A DNA stretch of 59,805 bases from positions 1 through 59,805 of the forward strand of contig NZ_SADV01000026.1 in assembly GCF_006864135.1 (NCBI RefSeq), in the 5' to 3' direction. The position numbers and the translations under genes are program-made. This DNA is from Lysinibacillus sphaericus. GTDB lineage: Bacteria > Bacillota > Bacilli > Bacillales_A > Planococcaceae. Below, in pieces: positions 38,013 through 48,352 of this stretch (position 1 is the first letter of the stretch; every line of letters starts with the position of its first letter). The notes below the pieces were generated by a model. It was not told where the DNA came from and did not search any database. It saw only the letters and a list, made by a program, of their open reading frames with translations.

Positions 38013-40406
38013 ATGACGAGTATTGAATGGTATAACACGGCAAATGTAGACGAACAGAAATTAGGAGTGAGAAAAAGGCAATTGTTAATAGGCTCTTTAT
38101 TTTTTTTAACATCCTTCTTTTTAGCTCAGTCTGTGGTATTTGAAGCGGCCGTACCTTTCTCAGTCCCTTTTTGGGCAATTATTCGAACGAAATATAAAGA
38201 ATATGCCAAATATGTTTTGTTCGGTGGTTTAATAGGGTGTTTTTTCCTCGGTTTTGGACAAGTCTTCATTTTAGCATTGCAGATCGTCTTGTATGAATGT
38301 ATTATGCGCTTCCGTTATTGGCAGCTACCACAAAGTATAGCAGTATCTTTAGCGGTACTACTTGTGCAGATATTGTGGCAGGGAGCTATGTATCAAGGTT
38401 TACCTCCGGTGCTTGTACAATTTTATGTAGGCTGTGAAGCGGCTTTAGCTCTTATTATGACGCTGTTCATGCAAGTGTTGTTTGTCAATTCTCACGAATG
38501 GTTTACGAGTCATTGGACTTATGAGAAGCTAGGCTCTGGATTAGTTGTATTTGCTGCTATGCTTACAGGGATGCAAGCGATTGTCATTAGCTATTTTTCA
38601 CTTCCCACTTTTTTATTACAACTATTCATTTGCTTCGGTGCGTTAGTAGGAAGTGTACCATTAGCGACGGTTATCGGAGCCGTGCTCGGGACTCTCATTG
38701 GGGTTGCAAAACTTTCATTTACGGGTATGCTGTCTGTAGCCACCTTAACAGGATTGTGTGCCGGAATGGGGGCTCGTGTTGGACGATTCGGTGTAGCAAT
38801 TGGCAGTATTTTGCCAAGTGTGTTTTTTTTATTTTACGATGCAACATTGCCGTTAGATAGCGTTTATTTTACATCGATTGTTGTTGGGAGTATCGTTTTT
38901 ATAACTATCCCTAGTAAATATTCTGAAAAGGTGCGGGACAAGCTGTTTCCACAGCGTGAGGAGATCTTACTCGCTCGTCAAAATTGGTTGACGGAGCATG
39001 TTACGTTTAAATTAGAGCATTTTCAACATTTTGTACAGTTTATGAAGGAGCTTGTGTTTGAGCGTTTTATGACAACCCCTATGGAAGAGGCGAAGGAAGT
39101 GTCACCGATGAATACATGCTTAAGTTGTTTTCGCTATGATCGCTGTTGGGGAGCGCAAAATAATGGAATGGACAAGCTCGTGACAGACTGGTTTCATATG
39201 AAAGGTGTTGGCAAGGATTCTGGTATTCATCGTGTCGAAGAACAAATACGCTATAAATGTGTGAAATCAACGAAAATTTTCGAGGAATTGGAAACGGAGC
39301 TGTACAGAGAGCGCATTAATGGTCAGTATTTTCATGGTAAGAAAATGATAGCGCTTCAGCTACGTGATATGAGTAATCATCTAAATCAGTTAATAGCGGA
39401 GATGCAAGAAGAGACTATTTCATTCGTTAGTGTGGAGAAGGACATCACTCAACGATTAAAAGATGCTCATATTGAATGTTTTCAACTAGATGTGCTTAGT
39501 AATAAGCCTGGAGCACGAAAAATTGTCTGTGCTTTAGCACCAGCACGAGTCAATTGGGAGGAAGACACAACAGTAGCTGAACGGATGATATTGCCGATTT
39601 TATATGATATTTTTGAAGAACCATTTGAAATTGAAAAAGTAGTAGCAAGCGATATACCATTTCGTCACATTCAAGTAAGCTTTAGATCAGCTATTAGCTT
39701 TGAAGTAGAGTATGATATATATAGCATGTCTAAAGATGCGACGTTATATTCCGGTGATTCCCATGCATTATTTCAATTACATCCAGGACTATTTGCAATT
39801 TTATTGTCAGATGGTATGGGTCAGAGTAAAGAAGCACAGCATGAGAGTAGAAAGTTAATACACTTAATGCGAGAATGTTTAAATTACAATATGAACCCAG
39901 AGACTGCGATGCATACGTTGCATTATGTCATGTCCTTGAAGCAACAAGATGATATGTATGCAACGCTTGATTTTGCACTTGTCGATTTACAACACGGAGA
40001 TTTATGGTCGTGGAAGGCTGGGGGTATGTCTACGTATATTTTACGTGGAAAAGAGGTGCTGAAGGTTGAAAGTAATGCAGCGCCTGTAGGTTTTTTATCC
40101 ATTTCAGCAGTCGAGGCTGAAAAAAGAAAGCTTAAAGCTGGTGATGTAATTTTAATGCATTCTGATGGATTATTTTCAAGTGTTGATGATTGGGACGAGC
40201 AGGAAGAGATATTTTTAGCGAATGCACAGCAAGTAGCTGGAACTACTAAAACCATCCAGGAAAAACTAACAACGATTATGCAATCTTTCCAAGCTTACTA
40301 TGCTATTGAAGACGATTGCACTGTATTGATGCTAGAGGTTACACATGTTGTACCTACGTGGGCTGTATTTAAGCCAGTTCAACACTCTATGAGCAATTCA
40401 TCATAA
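38013..40406 (+). CDS. spoIIE: Stage II sporulation protein E (SpoIIE phosphatase)
   Basis: A 797-residue membrane phosphatase. About the first 310 residues hold some ten membrane helices. A central region (with a CLSCFRYDRCWG cysteine motif) oligomerises and contacts FtsZ. The C-terminal PP2C domain contains LLSDGMGQSKEA (metal-binding D600) and LMHSDGLFSSVDDW (about residue 716). It dephosphorylates SpoIIAA in the forespore and so releases SigF, and it also supports polar septation. GAAAGGGG precedes the ATG. In B. subtilis yabS and yabT follow; here tilS follows directly. Confidence 0.96.
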   Translation: MTSIEWYNTANVDEQKLGVRKRQLLIGSLFFLTSFFLAQSVVFEAAVPFSVPFWAIIRTKYKEYAKYVLFGGLIGCFFLGFGQVFILALQIVLYECIMRFRYWQLPQSIAVSLAVLLVQILWQGAMYQGLPPVLVQFYVGCEAALALIMTLFMQVLFVNSHEWFTSHWTYEKLGSGLVVFAAMLTGMQAIVISYFSLPTFLLQLFICFGALVGSVPLATVIGAVLGTLIGVAKLSFTGMLSVATLTGLCAGMGARVGRFGVAIGSILPSVFFLFYDATLPLDSVYFTSIVVGSIVFITIPSKYSEKVRDKLFPQREEILLARQNWLTEHVTFKLEHFQHFVQFMKELVFERFMTTPMEEAKEVSPMNTCLSCFRYDRCWGAQNNGMDKLVTDWFHMKGVGKDSGIHRVEEQIRYKCVKSTKIFEELETELYRERINGQYFHGKKMIALQLRDMSNHLNQLIAEMQEETISFVSVEKDITQRLKDAHIECFQLDVLSNKPGARKIVCALAPARVNWEEDTTVAERMILPILYDIFEEPFEIEKVVASDIPFRHIQVSFRSAISFEVEYDIYSMSKDATLYSGDSHALFQLHPGLFAILLSDGMGQSKEAQHESRKLIHLMRECLNYNMNPETAMHTLHYVMSLKQQDDMYATLDFALVDLQHGDLWSWKAGGMSTYILRGKEVLKVESNAAPVGFLSISAVEAEKRKLKAGDVILMHSDGLFSSVDDWDEQEEIFLANAQQVAGTTKTIQEKLTTIMQSFQAYYAIEDDCTVLMLEVTHVVPTWAVFKPVQHSMSNSS

Positions 40407-40434
40407 AAGAGAACGAAAAGGGGAGGAGAAGCGT

Positions 40435-41841
40435 TTGTCACTTGAATTAAAGGTCAAAAAATTTATCGAAGAAGAGCAATTATTGCAGCAAGACGACCAT
40501 CTTCTCATCGCCGTTTCGGGTGGAGTGGATTCAATGGCTTTGCTCCATTATTTTGTCAAAACAAAAGAGCAGTGGGGAATTACGATAGGAGCCATACATG
40601 TGGATCATATGCTAAGAGGTGAAGCGTCTGCTGAGGACAGGGCTTTTGTCCAGAAATATTGTGATGAGTATGGTGTATACTTATATGCAAAGGCAATTCC
40701 AATACCAGAGATTATGGCTTCAGAAAATGGGAATACACAGCTTATTTGTCGTAGAGAGCGGTATCGATATTTTAAAGAGGTCATTGAAAAAACAAATGCT
40801 AGCAAACTTGTAACTGCACATCATGCGGACGACCAACTGGAGTCAGTATTAATGGCCCTGACAAAAAATGCAACGATAAACGGTATGCAAGGTATACGTT
40901 CACAACGTATTTTTGAAGGAAAAACATTAATTCGTCCGTTTTTAACGGTTACAAAGTTAGAAATAAGGGAATATTTACTTAAGCAAGGTTTAGATTATCG
41001 GGAAGACGCTAGCAATGCTAAGGATACCTATGTACGCAATCGTTTTAGACACCATGTGGTGCCTTTGTTGGAGGCGGAAAATCCAAGAGTAACAGAGCAG
41101 GTAACCCATTTTACAAAACAATTGCAAGAAGACGATGCCTATTTAATGACATTAGCGGAGGATGTATTTTCTAGAATAGTAAAAAGAAAAGACGGAAATA
41201 CATATAGCATGGAAATTAAGGCTCTTCAATTGGTACCACTTGCTTTACAAAGGAGGCTCATTTTAATACTATTAAACTATCTTTACAAAGATTCAAATAC
41301 GATACAAAGTTATGCTTTATTGACTTCAATTTCAAAGCTTAGTGATACGACAGCAGGGTATGCTGAAGTTCACTTGCCAGAAGATTTTATAGCAGTTCGC
41401 CGTTACGGAAAATTAACGATTCAGAAGAAAGAGCCATTAGAAGGTCACACTTTTCCTGAGAAAAAGATTATTTCGACTGCTAATGGGTGGACAACACTGA
41501 CGAATGGTGAACGTTTATGCGTAGTCGAGTTGCCTGATTTATCGTCTGAAATGCTGACGGATACTGCACAACTTTTTTACTTTAACGCTAGCAAACTCAA
41601 ACTTCCACTCTATGTTAGGGCGCGTAAGGAAGGGGACAGAATACTGTTAAAAGGAATGGGTCAGCCTAAACGCTTATCTCGCCTTTTTATAGATGAAAAG
41701 ATTCCTTTAAATGAGCGAAATAGCTGGCCGTTACTGATTTCTCAATCTGATGAGGTCGTAGCGGTAATTGGTGTGCGTATGGGAATGTTTTTTTCAACCT
41801 TTCCGCAACCAAACGATGATACAGTGCTCATCGTAGACTAA
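40435..41841 (+). CDS. tilS: tRNA(Ile)-lysidine synthetase
   Basis: A 468-residue PP-loop ATPase that changes C34 of the tRNA(Ile) CAU anticodon to lysidine, which lets it read AUA and be charged with isoleucine. The PP-loop AVSGGVDSMALLHYF lies at residues 27-41; HHADDQLES and RNRFRHHVVPLL follow in the catalytic domain; the C-terminal TilS domain ends MGMFFSTFPQP. Start TTG follows GGGGAGGAG. The tilS-hpt-ftsH order is widely conserved in Firmicutes. Confidence 0.95.
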   Translation: MSLELKVKKFIEEEQLLQQDDHLLIAVSGGVDSMALLHYFVKTKEQWGITIGAIHVDHMLRGEASAEDRAFVQKYCDEYGVYLYAKAIPIPEIMASENGNTQLICRRERYRYFKEVIEKTNASKLVTAHHADDQLESVLMALTKNATINGMQGIRSQRIFEGKTLIRPFLTVTKLEIREYLLKQGLDYREDASNAKDTYVRNRFRHHVVPLLEAENPRVTEQVTHFTKQLQEDDAYLMTLAEDVFSRIVKRKDGNTYSMEIKALQLVPLALQRRLILILLNYLYKDSNTIQSYALLTSISKLSDTTAGYAEVHLPEDFIAVRRYGKLTIQKKEPLEGHTFPEKKIISTANGWTTLTNGERLCVVELPDLSSEMLTDTAQLFYFNASKLKLPLYVRARKEGDRILLKGMGQPKRLSRLFIDEKIPLNERNSWPLLISQSDEVVAVIGVRMGMFFSTFPQPNDDTVLIVD

Positions 41842-41905
41842 GGTCTTTGTAAAATTTCACCGCTAACGGTTGAATATTTTTTTATACACACGAGGAGGAA
41901 TCGCT

Positions 41906-42448
41906 ATGTTACAAAATGACATCGAAAAAGTTATGATTACAGAAGAACAATTACAAGAAAGAATCGCTGAGTTAGGGGCACAATTGACAGAGGAATACAA
42001 AGATTCATTCCCTTTAGCTGTTGGCGTTTTAAAAGGGGCAATGCCTTTTATGACAGACTTGATGAAACGTTTCGATTCTTTCATTGAGCTAGATTTTATG
42101 GATGTTTCTAGCTATGGCAATGCTACAGTTTCATCAGGGGAAGTTAAAATTCTAAAAGATTTAAATACAAGCGTTGAGGGACGGGATGTATTAATCATCG
42201 AGGATATTATTGATAGCGGCTTAACGTTAAGCTATTTAGTAGACTTATTTAAATACCGCAAAGCAAAATCCATTAAAATTGTTACATTGTTAGATAAACC
42301 ATCAGGTCGTAAAGTAGACTTAGGTGCTGATTATGTTGGTTTTGAAGTGCCAGATGGCTTTGTTGTAGGGTATGGTTTAGACTACGCAGAAAAATACCGT
42401 AATTTACCGTATATCGGCATTTTAAAGCCGGCAGTTTATTCTTTCTAA
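41906..42448 (+). CDS. hpt: Hypoxanthine phosphoribosyltransferase
   Basis: A 180-residue purine salvage enzyme that joins hypoxanthine or guanine to PRPP, giving IMP or GMP. The PRPP-binding loop reads [17 protein letters not shown], with [11 protein letters not shown] and [10 protein letters not shown] earlier. Length equals B. subtilis HprT. The ATG at 41906 follows ACGAGGAGG; the open frame upstream has no such site. With TilS this protein has been reported to influence ftsH expression in B. subtilis. Confidence 0.96.
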   Translation: MLQNDIEKVMITEEQLQERIAELGAQLTEEYKDSFPLAVGVLKGAMPFMTDLMKRFDSFIELDFMDVSSYGNATVSSGEVKILKDLNTSVEGRDVLIIEDIIDSGLTLSYLVDLFKYRKAKSIKIVTLLDKPSGRKVDLGADYVGFEVPDGFVVGYGLDYAEKYRNLPYIGILKPAVYSF

Positions 42449-42504
42449 CAAGTAAGAAATTAACGAAAGAACACCAGCTATGAAAAGTAAGAGCCTCCAG
42501 CGAA

Positions 42505-42705
42505 GGTCATAAAGCAAAGTGTTAGCTACAAATGTTTTCTGTACCGAAAGCGCAGCGACAGGTACAGAAGTCTCCCGCCTCTATAGGTGATGAGATGAAT
42601 GCGGTTTTAAGTCACTTTTCAGTGGGTTTCCAAATATCCGCTGAAATTGAGGAACTTAGTCTAAGAACGTCACGTCCTGTGGCATGAGGCATAATTGATC
42701 ATAAT
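42505..42705 (+). repeat. B-C-D palindromic repeat
   Basis: Second near-complete copy, in the 444-base gap before ftsH. B: TGTACCGAAAGCGCAGCGAC...GGTACA (42540-42566). C: GAAGTCTCCCGCCTCTATAG with GGTGATGAGATGAATGCGG, then CTTTTCAGTGGGTTTCC with ATCCGCTGAAA. D is truncated: only GAGGCATAATTGATC remains. The other 185 bases are AT-rich and should include the ftsH promoter, which I cannot define. Confidence 0.78.
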
Positions 42706-42892
42706 TCAAAGATTTAGGTACATTGTTAGATACAACTACGCTGGAACATACTTGAAAAATGCATAAATATTTTTCGATTTCGACAAAAATGGGACGAAAC
42801 TTTTTTTATGTAGGGCTTTTCGTTGTATGATGAAATCATGATATGTTAAGATTTTACTTATAATTTTTCTGTTTGTAATGAGGAGGCTGGAG

Positions 42893-44917
42893 ATGAATCG
42901 AATATTTCGATATACCATATTCTATTTACTGATTTTCTTAGTGATTATCGGTATATTTGGTACTTTCAATGGTGGAAATGCGCCAACGAAAGAGTTAACT
43001 TATTCTGAGTTTCAAGATGCTCTAGATAAGAAAGAAATAACAAGTGCTACAATTCAACCTGATAAATCAGTATACATCGTTGAGGGTACGATGAAGGGGT
43101 ATGAGAAGGGTCAAAGCTTTACAGCGAATATCCCTCGTGATAACCAATCTTTATTGAACCGCATCGATGAGGCTGCTAAGGATAAGAATAGTAATATTAA
43201 ATATTTAACAGCGCCAGAAACAAGTGGATGGATTCAGTTCTTTACAGGGATTATCCCTTTCATCATTATCATTTTCTTATTCTTCTTCCTAATGAGTCAA
43301 TCTCAAGGTGGCGGTAATAAAGTGATGAGCTTTGGTAAAAGTAAAGCCAAACTTTATGACGATCAGAAGAAAAAAGTTCGTTTTACAGATGTAGCGGGTG
43401 CTGATGAAGAGAAAGCAGAGCTTGTAGAGGTTGTTGACTTCTTAAAGGATCACCGTAAATTTACTGAAATCGGTGCCCGAATTCCAAAGGGTATCTTGCT
43501 TGTAGGTCCTCCTGGTACGGGTAAAACATTACTTGCACGAGCGGTAGCAGGTGAGGCAGGCGTACCATTCTTCTCGATTTCAGGTTCTGACTTCGTAGAA
43601 ATGTTTGTCGGTGTCGGTGCATCACGTGTTCGTGACTTATTCGAAAATGCAAAGAAAAATGCACCTTGTATCATCTTTATCGATGAGATTGATGCAGTAG
43701 GTCGTCAACGTGGCGCAGGTCTTGGTGGTGGTCATGACGAGCGCGAACAAACACTGAACCAATTGCTTGTTGAAATGGATGGTTTCGGAGCAAACGAAGG
43801 TATTATTATTATCGCTGCAACAAACCGCCCAGATATTTTAGATAAAGCGTTATTACGTCCTGGTCGATTTGACCGTCAAATTACAGTAGGACACCCTGAT
43901 GTAAAAGGTCGTGAAGCAATTCTAAAAGTACATGCGCGCAACAAGCCTTTAGCTGATACAGTAGATTTAGCAGCTGTTGCACAACGTACACCAGGTTTCT
44001 CAGGTGCTGACTTAGAGAACTTGTTAAATGAAGCTGCACTTGTGGCGGCTCGTAAAAGTAAACGTACAATTAATATGGCAGATATCGATGAGGCATCTGA
44101 CCGAGTAATTGCAGGTCCAGCAAAAGCTAGCCGCGTTTACTCAGCGAAAGAGAAGAAACTTGTATCCTTCCATGAAGCCGGCCACGTAGTTGTTGGTTTA
44201 GAGCTAGATGAAGCGGATACAGTACACAAAGTAACAATCGTCCCTCGTGGCCAAGCTGGAGGTTACGCGATTATGTTACCGAAGGAAGAACGTTTCTTCA
44301 CAACAAAACAAGAACTATTAGACCGTATTGCAGGCCTACTGGGTGGTCGTGTTGCAGAGGAAATCGTACTTGGCGAAGTATCTACTGGGGCACATAATGA
44401 CTTCCAAAAGGTAACAAGTATTGCGCGTGCTATGGTCACTGAATATGGTATGAGTGAAAATCTTGGAGCAATGCAGTTTGGTTCAAGTCAGGGTGGGAAT
44501 GTATTCCTTGGTCGTGACTTTAATTCAGATCAAAACTACTCTGATTCAATCGCTTATGAAATTGATAAGGAAATGCAAAAAATTATCGATTCGCAATATG
44601 AGCGTACTAAACGAATCCTAACTGAAAAACGTCATTTACTTGATTTAATTGCTAACACATTAATGAAAAAAGAAACATTGAATGCGCAAGAAATCGAGCA
44701 TTTACGAGATCACGGTGTCTTACCTGAACCAGAGGTAGAAACGGTTGTGGAAAAAGCTTCTAAAGCTGAAGTTCAACCAATATTAGATGTAGTTGGTGAA
44801 CAGGCAATTAAAAAAGAATTGCTTAGCAATGAGCCAGATCCAACAACAGCTGATTTACCTAAAGAAGGTAGAGAATCGAATGATACACCAAAAGGTATCG
44901 ATGAAAAGCGTGATTAA
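42893..44917 (+). CDS. ftsH: ATP-dependent zinc metalloprotease FtsH
   Basis: A 674-residue membrane-bound AAA+ protease that removes damaged membrane proteins and short-lived regulators. Two membrane helices (about 5-25 and 108-128) flank an extracytoplasmic loop. The AAA+ module has [23 protein letters not shown] and the [11 protein letters not shown]. The zinc site HEAGH is at about residue 427. The C-terminal tail is acidic and variable. The ATG at 42893 follows AGGAGG by six bases. In B. subtilis FtsH also affects Spo0A activation through Spo0E. Confidence 0.97.
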   Translation: MNRIFRYTIFYLLIFLVIIGIFGTFNGGNAPTKELTYSEFQDALDKKEITSATIQPDKSVYIVEGTMKGYEKGQSFTANIPRDNQSLLNRIDEAAKDKNSNIKYLTAPETSGWIQFFTGIIPFIIIIFLFFFLMSQSQGGGNKVMSFGKSKAKLYDDQKKKVRFTDVAGADEEKAELVEVVDFLKDHRKFTEIGARIPKGILLVGPPGTGKTLLARAVAGEAGVPFFSISGSDFVEMFVGVGASRVRDLFENAKKNAPCIIFIDEIDAVGRQRGAGLGGGHDEREQTLNQLLVEMDGFGANEGIIIIAATNRPDILDKALLRPGRFDRQITVGHPDVKGREAILKVHARNKPLADTVDLAAVAQRTPGFSGADLENLLNEAALVAARKSKRTINMADIDEASDRVIAGPAKASRVYSAKEKKLVSFHEAGHVVVGLELDEADTVHKVTIVPRGQAGGYAIMLPKEERFFTTKQELLDRIAGLLGGRVAEEIVLGEVSTGAHNDFQKVTSIARAMVTEYGMSENLGAMQFGSSQGGNVFLGRDFNSDQNYSDSIAYEIDKEMQKIIDSQYERTKRILTEKRHLLDLIANTLMKKETLNAQEIEHLRDHGVLPEPEVETVVEKASKAEVQPILDVVGEQAIKKELLSNEPDPTTADLPKEGRESNDTPKGIDEKRD

Positions 44918-44923
44918 TATGAG

Positions 44924-44959
44924 AAAGACTGTTTACGATTTTAGTAAGCAGTCTTTTTC
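44924..44959 (+). terminator. Terminator after ftsH
   Basis: AAAGACTGTTTAC pairs with GTAAGCAGTCTTT (one A-G mismatch), then TTTTC. Confidence 0.85.
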
Positions 44960-45065
44960 TTTGCCTTTTCTCGGTAATAGGTATTACGATGGAATCTATA
45001 TTACGCAACTGCGTATATAGATTCTTAAATTTTTTTAGGACCAAAATAGATAGGAGTGTTGTAAC

Positions 45066-45899
45066 GTGGGAAATGTAACATTGAATAATGGTTTAGAGAT
45101 GCCGTTAATCGGCTATGGCGTTTTTCGAGTACCTGAAGGGGATGACTTGGCTGAGGCAGTAAAAACAGCTATTGCAAAAGGTTACCGTAGCATTGATACA
45201 GCTCAAGTATATCGCAATGAAGAAAGTGTTGGGCGAGGAATTCGCGCAGCGATTGATGAGGGCTTAGTAACACGTGAAGAACTATTCGTAACATCAAAGG
45301 TATGGAATGATGGACTCTCCTATGAAGAAACACTTGCAGCTTATGATAGTAGTTTAGAGAAATTAGGACTAGATTATTTAGATTTATATTTAGTTCACTG
45401 GCCGGGAATAGATACAACTTATATTAATGTTTATAAAGCGCTTGAAAAAATCTATCAGGATGGACGTGTACGCTCAATTGGCGTTAGTAACTTCCATGTT
45501 CAACATTTAGAAAATTTATTAAAGGAAACATCAGTTGTTCCCGTTATTAATCAAATTGAATTCCATCCTCACTTAACTCAAGAGGAAGTTCGTGCATATT
45601 GTAAGGAAAAAGGAATACAAGTAGAAGCGTGGTCGCCACTAATGAATGGTTCTTTATTGGAAGAATCATTGATTCAGCAGCTAGCTTCTAAATATGGCAA
45701 AACACCTGCACAAATCGTTTTACGCTATGATGTGCAGCATGGTGTAGTCACAATTCCAAAAACAATGACTCCTGCACGAATGACTGAAAATCTAACGGTC
45801 TTTGACTTTGCGTTAACAGAGGAAGAAATGGCTCAGTTAGATGCACTAAATGATGGCTTACGTTGCGGACCAGACCCAGAAAAATTTAATTTTAAATAA
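45066..45899 (+). CDS. Aldo/keto reductase
   Basis: A 277-residue NADPH-dependent aldo/keto reductase of the AKR5-like group. The catalytic tetrad is visible: D and Y in YRSIDTAQVYRNEESVG, K in FVTSKVWND, H in LYLVHWPG; the NADPH-binding end contains IPKTMTPARMTENL. Similar Bacillus enzymes (YtbE, YvgN) reduce glyoxals and other aldehydes; the substrate here is open. The GTG start follows ATAGGAGTG. It is not part of the B. subtilis ftsH-coaX order and is surrounded by repeats and its own terminator, so I take it as an insertion or retained extra gene. Confidence 0.9.
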   Translation: MGNVTLNNGLEMPLIGYGVFRVPEGDDLAEAVKTAIAKGYRSIDTAQVYRNEESVGRGIRAAIDEGLVTREELFVTSKVWNDGLSYEETLAAYDSSLEKLGLDYLDLYLVHWPGIDTTYINVYKALEKIYQDGRVRSIGVSNFHVQHLENLLKETSVVPVINQIEFHPHLTQEEVRAYCKEKGIQVEAWSPLMNGSLLEESLIQQLASKYGKTPAQIVLRYDVQHGVVTIPKTMTPARMTENLTVFDFALTEEEMAQLDALNDGLRCGPDPEKFNFK

Positions 45900-45903
45900 T
45901 TTG

Positions 45904-45936
45904 AAAGGAGCTACCTAATTTGAGGGTGGCTCCTTT
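45904..45936 (+). terminator. Terminator after the aldo/keto reductase gene
   Basis: GGAGCTACC pairs with GGTGGCTCC around a TAATTTGAG loop, then TTT. A second, slightly changed copy lies at 46441-46476. Confidence 0.85.
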
Positions 45937-45944
45937 AGTACGGT

Positions 45945-46135
45945 TCTTCGGCAAAACGAGGGGTTGATTTCCGTTCCGGCTGGGCGCTTTGTAGCTGACG
46001 CTTCGCTTTCGCGCAGAGCGGGGGGCGTCCGATGAGCCGCTTCACTCGCGATGTGATCTGACCCCCAAGGAGTCGCCCAGTCTCCACTTCAATCAACCAA
46101 TTCACAAAGATGTATTTTCTGGCATGGCCTAATTT
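45945..46135 (-). repeat. A-type palindromic repeat, minus orientation (copy A5)
   Basis: Read on the minus strand: ATACATCTTTGTGAATTGG, GTTGATTGAAGTGGAGACT, GGGCGACTCCTTGGGG, and at the other end GCGCCCAGCCGGAACGGAA and ATCAACCCC. A B core sits inside on the plus strand as GACGCTTCGCTTTCGCGC (45998-46015), i.e. GCGCGAAAGCGAAGCG on the minus strand. Part of the 782-base gap before coaX. Confidence 0.8.
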
Positions 46136-46149
46136 ATAGTTATAAAACG

Positions 46150-46212
46150 AAACTTCAGCAATATTGTTTATCTGTGCGTAAAGCGAAGCGTTAGCAATAA
46201 CAGTTGAACAAT
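46150..46212 (+). repeat. B-type hairpin repeat
   Basis: TTGTTTATCTGTGCGTAAAG and CGAAGCGTTAGCAA, nearly the same text as near 17580-17605. Flanks AGCAAT / GTTAGCAATAACAG can fold back. Confidence 0.6.
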
Positions 46213-46274
46213 TTCTTCTCTGTTATAAGTCGCAATATTATACACTTTTGAAATGAATAAGATTTATAAAAATT

Positions 46275-46440
46275 TACACTATCGCTGATTGGAGTGGAAG
46301 GCTACTCGACTCCCGTGGGAAAGCGAGACAGGCGAGACCCTGCACGGAGCGAAGCGGAGGAAGCGGCTTGACGCTCGCCCACAGGAAAGCGAGTAGCCTG
46401 GAACGGAAATCAACTTCACGTTTTAATATGAGATTTAATT
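46275..46440 (+). repeat. A-type palindromic repeat (copy A6)
   Basis: GATTGGAGTGGAAGGC opens and GGAACGGAAATCAAC closes. Inner arms GGCTACTCG (46300) and CGAGTAGCC (46389) pair perfectly, and GTGGG pairs with CCCAC inside. These bases differ from GGCTGGGCG / CGCCCAGCC of other copies, yet remain complementary. Confidence 0.82.
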
Positions 46441-46476
46441 TGAAAGAGCTATCTAATATGAGGGTGGCTCCTTTTT
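46441..46476 (+). terminator. Second copy of the 45904 terminator
   Basis: GAGCTATC pairs with GGTGGCTC using G-T pairs, loop TAATATGAG, then TTTTT. About 34 of 42 bases match the terminator at 45904-45936, although no gene ends here. Confidence 0.75.
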
Positions 46477-46536
46477 GGAGTGAGATGAATGTTATTTCAT
46501 AGAAATAAAAGTGTGGTATCATTTTCTAAAGTGTTT

Positions 46537-46585
46537 TAACTTCTTTCTGATTCCGGACGCAATTATGCCGAGGCATAATTAATTT
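46537..46585 (+). repeat. D-type palindrome
   Basis: TCTGATTCCGGACGC followed by the perfect palindrome AATTATGCC-GA-GGCATAATT (46561-46580). It is the right end of a D module without the left arm. The 95 bases after it should contain the coaX promoter; none is clear. Confidence 0.75.
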
Positions 46586-46681
46586 GATTTTTTGTGCATG
46601 AATATGCATTGTTTTAGTTGTATCAATCGCATAGTGACAGGTACAATTACGATGAAGGGCAATAAATAGGAGGCATCAACC

Positions 46682-47449
46682 ATGATTTTAGTTTTAGATG
46701 CAGGAAATTCGAATATCGTATTAGGTGTCTATGATGACAACGATCAATTGGCCTTCCATTGGCGTATGGTGACTGACCTTCATAAAACAGAAGATGAATA
46801 CGCAATGCAAGTATTATCTTTCTTTAATCATGCAGGCATTTCATTTGAACAGGTTACAGGCATTATTATATCCTCTGTTGTACCACCAATAATGTTTTCG
46901 TTAGAAACGATGTGTCAAAAGTATTTTCGTAAAAAACCGCTCGTTGTAGGACCAGGTGTGAAAACAGGACTGAATATTAAATATGAAAACCCGCGTGAAG
47001 TTGGCTCAGACCGCATAGTGAACGCTATTGCAGCTCTTGATGTTTATAAAGCACCACTGATTATTGTTGATTTTGGAACTGCCACAACATATTGTTACTT
47101 AAACGAAAAGGGCGATTATATGGGTGGTGCTATCGCTCCAGGTATTTCGATTTCAACGGAGGCGCTTTATACACAGGCAGCTAGATTGCCGCGTATTGAA
47201 ATATTGCGCTCTACACATATTGTTGGAAAGACAACCGTATCTGCGATGCAGGCCGGGATATTTTATGGCTTCGTTGGGCAAGTTGAGGGAATTGTTAATC
47301 GCATGAAAGCACAAAGTAAGGAAGAGCCTTTAGTAATTGCTACTGGAGGATTAGCAAATTTAATTGCTGGTGAGACGCAAGCTATTGATGTAGTCGATCC
47401 GTTTTTAACATTAAAAGGCTTATATAAGCTATATAAACGCAATCAATAA
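46682..47449 (+). CDS. coaX: Type III pantothenate kinase
   Basis: A 255-residue ASKHA-fold kinase for the first step of coenzyme A synthesis; type III enzymes are not inhibited by CoA. Motifs: [14 protein letters not shown] (phosphate 1), [23 protein letters not shown] (phosphate 2) and GGLANLI. GTTAACACC-like sites are absent; ATAGGAGGC precedes the ATG. It begins the coaX-hslO-prsA-like unit, as in B. subtilis yacB-yacC-yacD. Confidence 0.95.
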   Translation: MILVLDAGNSNIVLGVYDDNDQLAFHWRMVTDLHKTEDEYAMQVLSFFNHAGISFEQVTGIIISSVVPPIMFSLETMCQKYFRKKPLVVGPGVKTGLNIKYENPREVGSDRIVNAIAALDVYKAPLIIVDFGTATTYCYLNEKGDYMGGAIAPGISISTEALYTQAARLPRIEILRSTHIVGKTTVSAMQAGIFYGFVGQVEGIVNRMKAQSKEEPLVIATGGLANLIAGETQAIDVVDPFLTLKGLYKLYKRNQ

Positions 47450-47470
47450 GAAATGAGGGACATTTCATTT

Positions 47471-48352
47471 ATGAAAGACTATTTAGTACGAGGTTTAGGG
47501 TTCAACGGACAGGTTCGTGTTTTTGCAGCTTGTACGACAACAACTGTAGGAGAAGCACAACGTCGTCATAATACATGGCCTGTTGTGTCGGCAGCCCTTG
47601 GTCGTTCTATGACTGCTGCGGTGATGATGGGTGCCATGTTAAAAGGTGAGGAAAAAATCACTGTAAAGATTGAGGGGAACGGTCCAATCGGTCCGATGGT
47701 AATTGACAGTAACGCGCACGGTGAAGTACGTGGTTTTGTAACAAATCCCCACGTTCATTTCGATTTAAATGAGAACGGTAAGCTTGATGTTCGAGCGGGT
47801 GTTGGGGCAGAGGGCTCATTAACAGTTGTAAAAGATCTTGGTTTGAGAGACATGTTCTCTGGACAAACGCCAATTGTATCGGGTGAAATTGCTGAGGACT
47901 TTACTTACTATTTCGCTACATCAGAGCAAGTGCCTTCATCAGTTGGATTAGGGGTTTTAGTAAATCCTGATAACACAATTCTAGCGGCTGGTGGGTTTAT
48001 TCTTCAATTAATGCCAGGCTGTGAAGAAGAAACAATCGACGAAATTGAGCAGCATCTTGCTTCTATAGAGCCTGTTTCAAAAATGATTGAAAAAGGTTTT
48101 ACGCCGGAGCAAATTTTAGAAGCTGTATTAGGAAACGGTCATCTGCAAATTTTAGATTCCATGCCGGTAGAATTTAAATGTCAATGTTCAAAAGAGCGAT
48201 TTGGTGCAGCTATTTTAGGGTTAGGGATACACGAGATTCGAGAAATGATTGAAGAGGATGACGAAGCAGAAGCACAATGTCACTTCTGTTTAGAGACATA
48301 CCACTTCTCAAAAGAAGAGTTAGAAGGATTCATCGATGAGCTCAACGCGTAA
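47471..48352 (+). CDS. hslO: Redox-regulated chaperone Hsp33
   Basis: A 293-residue holdase switched on by oxidation. The C-terminal zinc site has the CxC ([11 protein letters not shown]) and CxxC ([11 protein letters not shown]) motifs, which release zinc and form disulfides under oxidative stress. The N-terminal domain begins [18 protein letters not shown] use the ATG at 47471, ten bases after GAGGGA, giving a start like B. subtilis HslO; an ATG at 47453 has no ribosome binding site. The 3' end overlaps the next gene by 17 bases. Confidence 0.95.
   Translation: MKDYLVRGLGFNGQVRVFAACTTTTVGEAQRRHNTWPVVSAALGRSMTAAVMMGAMLKGEEKITVKIEGNGPIGPMVIDSNAHGEVRGFVTNPHVHFDLNENGKLDVRAGVGAEGSLTVVKDLGLRDMFSGQTPIVSGEIAEDFTYYFATSEQVPSSVGLGVLVNPDNTILAAGGFILQLMPGCEEETIDEIEQHLASIEPVSKMIEKGFTPEQILEAVLGNGHLQILDSMPVEFKCQCSKERFGAAILGLGIHEIREMIEEDDEAEAQCHFCLETYHFSKEELEGFIDELNA

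Noticed and set aside
46274..46522. 82-codon minus-strand frame
   Set aside because: It is repeat copy A6 plus the duplicated terminator read backwards.
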